Position numbers and translations under genes: made by a program | Source of the DNA: Apodospora peruviana | Lineage: Eukaryota; Ascomycota; Sordariomycetes; Sordariales; Lasiosphaeriaceae | Length of the DNA stretch: 64,000 bases | Reading direction: 5' to 3' | NCBI GenBank assembly: GCA_033439685.1 | Contig: JAUEDM010000001.1 | Location: 2,232,001-2,296,000 of the forward strand | Notes under the pieces: model-generated | What the model was told of the DNA's origin: nothing | Database searches by the model: none | What the model saw: the letters and a program-made list of their open reading frames with translations, nothing else | Shown here: positions 56,177-64,000 of the stretch, in pieces | How positions within the stretch are numbered: the stretch's first letter is position 1 | How the letters are laid out: every line of letters starts with the position of its first letter

Positions 56177-59147
56177 ATGTCGACCACACTCCCAAGACCA
56201 TCCCGGCCGTCGAACGGGCCGCCGACAGTCGCTCTACCCGCTCTCCCGGTTGGAAAGACACGAAAAAGCACGGGGGGGCTATCAGTTCCCGTAACCAGAT
56301 CGACACCGAGCACACCAAAGACCGGCCTTCGAACACCATCATCGACTTTCCTCCCTCCCGCAACACCTGCGCCGACCGCGGCCTTGCCTCAACCCAGGTC
56401 GGTTTCTGGATTTAATGCCGCTGGAAAGACGATCAGGAAAACTGTTAGCATAAACTCATTCCCGCAACCTCCACGCGGGGAGGGTCGAGTCACGAGTCTA
56501 CCGCCAAGCCCGCTGTCGACCGGCGTCTCCTCGAGAAAGTCTAGGACTCCAACCACACCAACTTATCAACTGTCAAGTACGACCCCGAGTTTTCTCAACG
56601 GAACGGGTGATGGAAAGTCGATCGCACGACTGGGTGGGGCTAGGAATTCGGATGGTCTGATTAGTGTGTCATCACCGCCGCAAAGCCGCAGCTCATCAGC
56701 TCAAGACTCGTACTCTACGTCGGCAACACAGTATGAAGACCTTGTAGATGCTGCGCAGCTTAAACTAGATTCTTCGACCAAGGACAAGCGTATGTCAAAG
56801 GTTGACGGAAAGGGCAACGTGATTGTCAGTGTGAGGGTGCGACCAGATGCTGGTGGAAATGAGCACCGGACAGACGGGGAGTGGATGGTCGATGGCAGGA
56901 AGTCCTTAATCGCATATAATGGAAAGGAAGGGGGTGATTATTTCTATGGTAAGACGAACTGCGAATGGGATACAATTAATGGACCAGGCTGACCCCCATG
57001 CAGATAATGTTTTTACGACACACGACGACAACTCGAGAGTATATGACCACATTGCCAAACGCCTCGTACGGAGAGTTATGGAAGGTTACCACGGCACGGT
57101 TTTTGCCTACGGCATGACCGGTACCGGAAAAACTTTCTCGATGCAGGGCACGGCGTCTTCACCCGGCGTGATTCCGTTGGCTATCACCGACATTTTCTCG
57201 TACATCCGCGAGACGCCCTCTAGAGAGTTTTTACTTCGTGTCAGCTATTTGGAGATCTACAACGAGAGGATTCACGATCTTTTAAGCATGCCTACGGGAA
57301 CCCAACTCGGGGTGAACCAAGCGCAGGAAGAAATCAAACTTAGGGAAGACAGCAAGCGAGGAGTTTATGCGAGTCCTCTGAAAGAAGAAATCGTCCAAAG
57401 CCCGACACAGCTTCTGCGTGTGATTGCCCGTGGCGACCAGGCTCGCAGGACAGCAAGCACCCAGTTCAACGCTAGGAGTTCGCGAAGTCACGCGGTAGTA
57501 CAAATCGTGGTGGAGAGTCGAGAACGCGTCCCGGGAAATCCAGCAGGTGATAGCAAGCGACAGGGCCTCCCACCGGGTGGCGTTCGCGTTTCTACACTGA
57601 GCTTGATCGATCTGGCTGGCTCGGAAAAGGCTGCCGAGTCAAAGGAACGACGGCAAGAAGGTTCCCATATCAATAAAAGTCTGCTGACGCTGGGAACGGT
57701 CATAGCTAAGCTCTCTGAAACAAAAGATAAGGATGGCAAGCCTGCCGACAAGGACGGCAAGCACTTGCCTTATCGAGACAGCAAACTCACGAGGTTATTG
57801 CAAGGAGCTCTCTCAGGTAACTCGCTTGTGAGCATCCTCTGTACGATCCAAATTGGCTCCGCAGGCAGTGTTGCTGGGGCCAATACGCACACTGGCGAGA
57901 CTATAAACACCCTGAAGTTTGCCTCGAGAGCAAAGAACAATATTGTCAGCCACGCAAAGCGGGCTGAGGAGGCACTGGGTGCCGGTGGTGATGGCGGTGC
58001 AAGAGTGCTGCTGGAACGCTACCGGATGGAGATTCTTGAATTGAGAAAGGAGCTCGATTCTCAGGCGAAGGGCAACACGAAAAAGGACGACGAGGTAGAA
58101 AAGGAACGAGATGCAAAAGTGGAGCTTGCTCGCGAGAAAGAGGCCCACCATCGTCACGAAGAACAAATGCTGGAGATGCAGTTGGCTCGAACGGCGCTGA
58201 AGGAGAGAATAGATCATCTCAATCGACTCATCCTTAGCTCCAAATCCACCGGAGTCAATGCCAGCGGTTCCTATAGCTCGCTCGGCATGAATCCTCGATA
58301 TTCCCAGAGCTCTATGCGGTCTTCGCTGGCGACCTCCAATGGGGGCAGGCCAATCCTCGAGAGGACAGCTTCAATGACTTCGACATCTTCGACCATTGGG
58401 CGGAAGTCAAGCGGTCACCGGTCATCGGGTGGGGCGGAGACTGTGCTTATCGCGGACGATGATGACAGTCTGGGTGAGTTTGGAGACGGAACTGCGTCGC
58501 TCGCGTCCCAGAACCGGGCTTTGCAGGCAGATCTTGCAGACAAGAATCGGTATATCCAGACGCTCGAGAAACGACTACTACAGGCACGCAGAGCCAGCTC
58601 ATCCCGGACCTCGGTTGGCCTAGCTTCTGGCAAAGGTATTCTTGTTGGAGAAGACCACAGCGTTTCCGCCCTGATTAAGGAAAAGGATGCGGAGATTACA
58701 GAACTTCGGGCGCGGCTCGACGACAAGGATAAGATGCTCACAGCATTGCGGAGCGCGGCGCGATCGAGAGATAACGCCGACAGGGTCGAATCGAGGATGG
58801 ATTTACGCGCGTCGCAACTTGTTGACAGCAGCCATCACCACGGCTCCGGCACTGCTTCTGCTACTGGAAGCCCGACTAAGTCCTCGTTGGCGAGGCAAGT
58901 TTCGCATATTCGGAAGCGGACTAAGAGTGTTGACGAGATGAATAAGATGCTGGATGAGATGATTCAAGATCGGGTCCAGACTGGGCAGATTATCCGGGGG
59001 AATCGAGGCAGCGTTAGGGTCGCGACGGATAACAGGGAGAAGTTGTCGTCATCGAGTGAACCCCCGATTCAGCTTCAGCTGCTGTCGAAGCAGAGAACAT
59101 CGATTATTGGGCCCGATCAGCAGAATTCAGTTGCGTTGGAGGTGTAG
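56177..59147 (+). CDS. kipA: Kinesin-7, Kip2/KipA type
   Basis: Plus-end-directed motor of the Kip2/Aspergillus KipA group, which tracks microtubule tips and affects polarity. Two exons, 56177..56948 and 57004..59147, give 971 residues. A long basic Ser/Pro/Thr-rich N-terminal extension (about 210 residues, as in Kip2) precedes the motor, which starts at GNVIVSVRVRPD. The nucleotide site is GMTGTGKT (294-301). Switch I is NARSSRSH, switch II is LIDLAGSEKA, and the motor ends TLKFASRAKNNIVSHAKRAE. Coiled-coil segments follow (YRMEILELRKELDSQ, then ELRARLDDKDKMLTALRSAA), with a Ser-rich insert between. The 55-nt intron splits the motor at YFYG|D, restoring DNVFTTHDDNSRVYD. KipA is favoured over CENP-E because of the extension and length. 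Confidence 0.92.
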
Positions 59148-61908
59148 GAAAGCGATACGACCATTTGCTATTCCACGGTTTATAATTCGGTGTTGTTGGT
59201 CCATCTGAGGTCGGGCAGCAGGGAGTCAGTTACTTTTTCTAGGGAGTCTTGGGGAGTGGGGGCGCACTCGTTTTATTTTCTTCTTCCTTTACTTCTGAGC
59301 TTGTCCTTGGGATTGCTTACTGTTTGTTTTATACCCGACTTTTTTCCTTGGTCTGGATTTTCCAGCAGTTGTAATTGTATCAAAATTCTGGCAGGTGGTT
59401 TGCGGGGCCTGTCGGTGGCGGACTGGGCTGTATTATAGGTATTATAGGTCTTTGGTTGGGGTGGAAGATTGATGTGAATAAGGCATACTTCAGTCTTCTT
59501 CTTTCTTATCTGAATCCAACAAATGGGAGAAATTCAGCTCTCGACGACCACTGGCAGTCCCCGCAAACAATCGACCTCACGTACGGATGCGCGTACCCGC
59601 ATCTCATCTCGCATCAAGATCTTCCGTTTACATTGAACTCGCATCATGTCAGCGGGAGAGAGCGTGGGTCTTTGTTTGTTTGCTTGGAATCGTTCTTCAT
59701 GCAGGCAGACAGCCCGATCCAAGTCTGGCGTCTAAAATGGACTGTACGGGGTACAGGCTCGATCGAGGCTGCGTTGATATCACAACGCATCGTTTTGAAC
59801 AACACTCACGCCTCTCTCGTCTTTTTCTCGAGACGCCGTCCTCGGACAACAATGTCTGCCGTTTTCCGTTAGCTGAGGTGCATTACGGAAGCGCGAGTTG
59901 TTTTTTCCAGTTCATGTTCTAAAGACAAATGCCGTCGAGGAACCATAACTACCGGCAGGTCAACTTTGGATGCGTCTTGTGCCTGCTAACACTGCACCAT
60001 GCAGTGCAGGTACGTACTCCACATATTCGTCAGCCTGATGACCAGAACAGCACACTTCTGGTCAGGTGCGCTTCTATACAAGTATTTTGCTTCCAGGTTG
60101 TTCCAATCAACAAGCCAGTCGAGAAAGGGCAGGCGAGTTCCGAGTAAACTCATAAGGAGAAAACAGAAGCTGGAAACAAGGGTGATGACAGTTGAAGAGT
60201 TCAGACACCAGACGGCACAATCCCACGAATAATAGCGCCGAGAGACTTACCTGGTACTTACGGGGTTCTTCCCCGGGTGGCGCCCTGTCTGGCCGCTGAT
60301 TGGACACCAGCTCCATCTTTACCGAGCTTTAGGACGTTTCAGATGCGGCAGGGTGCAAATGGGGATCGTCCATGCCCGGTTTGCGATCCCACCCAAGAAA
60401 TATGAATCAGAGGGGACTTTTTTGATGGAAAGGGGAAAAGTAAAAAAGTGTGGCTACTTTTGAAATTCCCTTTTGAGATTTCTTTGGGTCTGAAGTCTCT
60501 CCAAGAGATGAACTCCGCGGGGAGATGTATGCCTTTTGGGGGCTGTTGCGGCCGTTTGACTCTGGTACGCCCCGCTGGCTGTGCATGTGCCTCGAAGGTC
60601 GTTGATATCTCATCCGTTTGGTCGGCCACCTGTCGCATCCTGTTTGCCACAGGTCACCCGAGTCTGCTGGGGACTGTTGGACCTGTCACGTCGACCGGTG
60701 GCGCGCCTCACTCCGTCAGCAGCTCAGCCCCCTCTCCATTGAACAACTGAATGCTGAAGTACTGTTGGATCGTTGGACGACAGCCCGGCAAGTTCGGGGA
60801 GGTGAGGCGGTCGTCGAGTCCCCCCAGACCCTGAAGCGAGCCGGAAAGGCAAGCAACCCCCTGATTATCGACTGCGTTGGGATCGGCTCATATTGCCTCT
60901 TCGCGGATCTTCTTTACCTCCCTCTTTCGGCCACCACTTCTCCTCACTGGGTGACACTGTTTGACCGGTTCAAGTTGTGCTGGCAGAACCAATAGTCGAA
61001 AGTTTCGAAGAAGCCGCTGTATCTGGTAATACAGACCTCGCTCTCGACCTGTCATCCAGCTTCCCGCTCGCCTTCCCGTTCGGCTTGATTCACCTCCCGT
61101 CGTCTCTTCTCAGTCAGGTGCAACTTGAATTCATTGCCCCTCGCCGCCCTCCCTCCAGGTCTCGAAGTTCGAGACTCAGACCGCACCCCGTGGAAGGCCA
61201 AACACGTCATTTTGCTAGAGGGGACATCATCTACAGCATCTATCTGTCCGCATCAAACTAGCGTGGGTTTGGAATAACCCTGCGGACCTTCCTTTAGGAG
61301 ATCGTCGCCGGTGTCCACCCGCCTCCTTGCCTCCATCCAGGGCATCCAAGGCAACCCCTCCCGCCCTCGGCCACTCGACGTCGTCCCTGGACTGAAACCG
61401 GGACCGTCACTTGACCGAAGGGCCTTGGCCGATGCCCACCAGGGGGCTGTCAGAGGTAAACAGTGATGAGCTGTGCTCTGCAAATCGACACATCATCACT
61501 TCTTACCGGCATTCCAGTGCTCTCAGGGCGCTCAATCAAAGCTGGATGACGTTGTGCGCACCGAGCCCGGACGGCATCTGATCTGATCTTGCAGGCAACA
61601 CCAAATTTGCTTCTATCAAAGTGTCAAGGATGACAACAGTCTCTTGACTCTCTTCTTGAGCGGCACTCTCGACTGCGTCGACACCGTTGCAGGCCATGCT
61701 TACCTCCTCCTGCCTGTAAACCTGCTCGTCAGATCCGCAGCGTGTCCCGTTTGCGCACTCTCGAAGGACATCGTCACCCATTAAACAAGTCGCCCTCTCC
61801 GAGAGACGGGTGGACTTTCCGCTCCCTCTGCTGAGAAACGCCGCCAGATTCTTCCTTCATCGTCGCTCATTCGGCCATTTTATTTCCTTTCTCGTGGCAT
61901 CCATCAAG
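59148..61908. other. Spacer between kinesin and the fucosyltransferase-like gene
   Basis: About 2.8 kb with the kinesin 3' end and the next promoter. Minus-strand ORFs at 61253..61483 and 61536..61781 lack domains. The CT-rich segment just before 61909 looks like a leader. No gene supported. Confidence 0.45.
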
Positions 61909-63816
61909 ATGGTGCCGCCCACTCTTGACCTGAGCAGGACTGCTCACTCCAAAATGATTATATCTCCGCCGCGGATCAATCTTCGCCGAGCGACTTCTTA
62001 CAGCTACGACAAAGGCCCGCTATCGTCTACTTCCTCTCGTTTTACCTTCAACCATCTCGTCTTCTCACCTCCGCCCTCTCCCGGCCTGCCGTCGCTCTCA
62101 CCGCCGCCTAGGAAACCACCAAAAGGTATCACGGGAATTATACGGCCGAGGAGGGTCCTCAGGTTATTGCTTTGGATATTAACAGTGTTCTGCATTTTCC
62201 ACGGCCTGAGATGGGCTATCGACAACAGCCCATTACCTTTAGCGATCCACTGGGTCACCGGGCGGTATGACCAGTCCGACACAGCAACGCAAGAAAACTT
62301 GCCAGACTTCCCGACACCTATCATCATCACAGATAAGCGCGGGCGGCCGAGTTGGACCTTTTCCATACCACCAAGCCGCGCCTTTCCCCTGACGATAGGG
62401 GAATACGTCAACGTATGCGAAAAGTGCCGGGAGATGTCGGAGCAGGTTCAGGAACAGCGGTCTCGCAACCACGGTCTGCAGACCCCGTACCTGGGTTTCG
62501 GATCAGATACGATAGATCATGGCTTCCTTGATGTTCAGGAAGCCCAGAAGGCTGGCTACCTTGTCAGTTCGACGGTGGGCAAAGGAGGAGGCAGCAGTAA
62601 GGACCTACAGGTCTGCGAGCGGAGCTTGACGGTCGTTTTGGAGTCAGCCGATGCCGGTATGGGTAGGGCTCTGATGGCGCTGTGGACTGCGTACGGGGTA
62701 GCCCAGAAGGAGGGCCGGGCTTTCTTCATCGACGACACTCGGTGGGCGTATGGGAAGTACTCGGACATCTTCCAGCCGCCCGCCTCCCCAAACTGCGCAC
62801 CACCTCCGAGTCACGAGATGCTCCCCTGCCCGCGTCAGGCGCGGCATCTGGTCGTCACTGCTGCAACAGCCTCGGAGATATTCTTAGGTCTTGTCCCAAC
62901 AACAAGCGGGAGGTCAAACGGCGCGGGCCCGGCAGAGCCACCACTGGCACCTTCGGCCCGAAAGACCGTCTTCGCCCTTGCCCGACAGGGCCACGACGCC
63001 CTTTTCCGCCTGAACCGGGAAGACAGCAACTACGTCGACAACCGAGCGCGCGAACTCACGGCGAAACGGATCATTCCCAAGACCAAGGGGAAGCAGAATG
63101 GTCTTGCGGTCGGGGTCCATGTGCGCCGCGGCGACCGGCATCCCTTCGAGTACCAGTACCGCGACTCGTACATGCCGCTGAACACGTACACCGACGCGGT
63201 GTGGGAGCTGATAGAGGACCGGTTCAGCCACTCGGGGCCGTTGGGCGGCGGCGCGGAGGATGTCGCGGCCAAAGAGCACAGCTTCATCGTGCTGGCGTCG
63301 GATGATCCCATGATCTACGAGAGCAACGAGGTGATGGGGGTGTTGCCCACGTTCCCGGCGCAAGACAGGATAAGGCTGGCCAGCAAGCAGGCGATTCAGG
63401 ACGCCAATGGCCCGCCGGACAAGCATGTTATGCGCAAGTTTGTCGACGAGACGTTTGGCTGGGAGGGCGGGTTCTTTGCGGCCATGTTTTGGAATCTGGG
63501 CATGGGTGGTGCTGCTAGTAGGACGAACGCGAACACGAACGCGGCTAACATGGCCAAAGCCGCCGAATTGTCGAGATTATCAACAGCGACAACGCCGTCA
63601 CAGCCCTCGGCGGAGACTATCCGGCTTAGGAGTCTGGTAGGCCGCGCGTACATGATGGACTTGGCGGTGGTGGCCGAGGTGAGCGACGTTGTCGTGTGTA
63701 CCGTCAGTGCGCTTGGGTGTCGGTTGTTGGCGGTCATGATGGGCTGGGAGAACGCGATGGAGAAGGGTGGCTGGGTCAATGTCGATGGAGGATATGATTG
63801 GTTAGGGGTTGAGTGA
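61909..63816 (+). CDS. Type II membrane protein, fucosyltransferase-like (HxRRGD)
   Basis: Single-exon ORF of 635 residues from ATG 61909; the open frame upstream lacks an ATG. A Pro/Ser-rich basic N-terminus is followed by one membrane segment at about 83-103 (RLLLWILTVFCIFHGLRWAI), so the catalytic part should lie in the Golgi lumen. The segment MGRALMALWTAYGVAQKEGR followed by FFIDDTRWAYGKY resembles the start of a GT23-like donor fold. VGVHVRRGD at about 402-410 is the motif that in alpha-1,6- and O-fucosyltransferases binds GDP-fucose. A DLAVVAEVSDVVVCTVSALG block near the C-terminus also fits that superfamily. Donor and acceptor are unknown; GDP-fucose use by this fungus is not shown. 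It could instead transfer another sugar. The gene is orphan in context. Confidence 0.75.
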   Translation: MVPPTLDLSRTAHSKMIISPPRINLRRATSYSYDKGPLSSTSSRFTFNHLVFSPPPSPGLPSLSPPPRKPPKGITGIIRPRRVLRLLLWILTVFCIFHGLRWAIDNSPLPLAIHWVTGRYDQSDTATQENLPDFPTPIIITDKRGRPSWTFSIPPSRAFPLTIGEYVNVCEKCREMSEQVQEQRSRNHGLQTPYLGFGSDTIDHGFLDVQEAQKAGYLVSSTVGKGGGSSKDLQVCERSLTVVLESADAGMGRALMALWTAYGVAQKEGRAFFIDDTRWAYGKYSDIFQPPASPNCAPPPSHEMLPCPRQARHLVVTAATASEIFLGLVPTTSGRSNGAGPAEPPLAPSARKTVFALARQGHDALFRLNREDSNYVDNRARELTAKRIIPKTKGKQNGLAVGVHVRRGDRHPFEYQYRDSYMPLNTYTDAVWELIEDRFSHSGPLGGGAEDVAAKEHSFIVLASDDPMIYESNEVMGVLPTFPAQDRIRLASKQAIQDANGPPDKHVMRKFVDETFGWEGGFFAAMFWNLGMGGAASRTNANTNAANMAKAAELSRLSTATTPSQPSAETIRLRSLVGRAYMMDLAVVAEVSDVVVCTVSALGCRLLAVMMGWENAMEKGGWVNVDGGYDWLGVE

Positions 63817-64000
63817 AAGGCCATTTTCCCTTTTGTCATTTGGGGGAAGACGGGAAAATGGACGGACACGGCGTTATGGTCAAAAGCTGATGAAGAAGAG
63901 CAAGAAAGGAGATGTAGAGCTGGACTGATGGAGAAAGCTTGAAATGATACCACTAACTACTACAGTTTTCTTCTTTTCTTTCTTTTAGCTGCGTGACGGT

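Noticed and set aside
61536..61781. Minus-strand 81-codon ORF with plausible-looking acidic peptide
   Set aside because: Short, no family recognised, and antisense to the likely leader of the next gene.

Overview
This 64 kb window is nuclear DNA of a filamentous ascomycete (Pezizomycotina). It carries 17 protein genes on both strands. They have short GT-AG introns (about 50-85 nt) with CTGAC/CTAAC-like branch points, GC-rich exons, CT-rich leaders and long intergenic spacers. One AT-rich tract looks like a repeat decayed by repeat-induced point mutation (RIP). A Sordariomycete, perhaps Sordariales, is my best guess; it rests on overall feel and no marker was compared. I saw no rRNA, tRNA, CRISPR array or intact transposon.

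Layout, left to right: rpn13 proteasomal ubiquitin receptor (-), divergent from the Anp1-type mannan polymerase subunit (+); pex4-like peroxisomal E2 enzyme (-); a large disordered 'cell wall proline-rich' type protein (-); an AT-rich degenerate repeat (about 10.8-11.9 kb) and a gene-poor stretch; cgr1 rRNA-processing factor (+); an unknown coiled-coil protein with a C-terminal membrane anchor (+); a PX/DUF3818 protein of the yeast Lec1 (YPR097W) type (+); sdh1, the flavoprotein subunit of succinate dehydrogenase (+); a membrane-anchored DUF5519/'luciferase' domain protein (-); a DUF3405 type II membrane protein (+); emp24/p24-beta (-); arf1 (+); hsp78, the mitochondrial ClpB disaggregase (-); psf1 of the GINS complex (+); a SulP-STAS-cNMP-binding transporter of the Vsb1/YGR125W type (+); an STK19 winged-helix protein (+); 5.7 kb without a clear gene; a Kip2/KipA-type kinesin-7 (+); and a type II membrane protein with a fucosyltransferase-like HxRRGD motif (+).

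The genes are a housekeeping mix, not a biosynthetic or defence cluster. A loose secretory/Golgi theme runs through several non-adjacent genes (anp1, the DUF3405 protein, emp24, arf1, the fucosyltransferase-like protein), but nothing suggests co-regulation. Exon structures were built by hand from ORF frames, splice consensus and continuity of conserved domains. Several candidate control sites fit their genes' functions: an ACGCGT (MCB) pair before psf1, an imperfect heat-shock element before hsp78, an inverted CCAAT before sdh1 and an RRPE-like word before cgr1.

I found no convincing undescribed multi-gene system. The items most worth a second look are the two-unit degenerate repeat, a probable GC-AG intron in emp24, in-frame stop-free introns in the Vsb1-type gene, the split PX domain, and the conserved but unassigned proteins.
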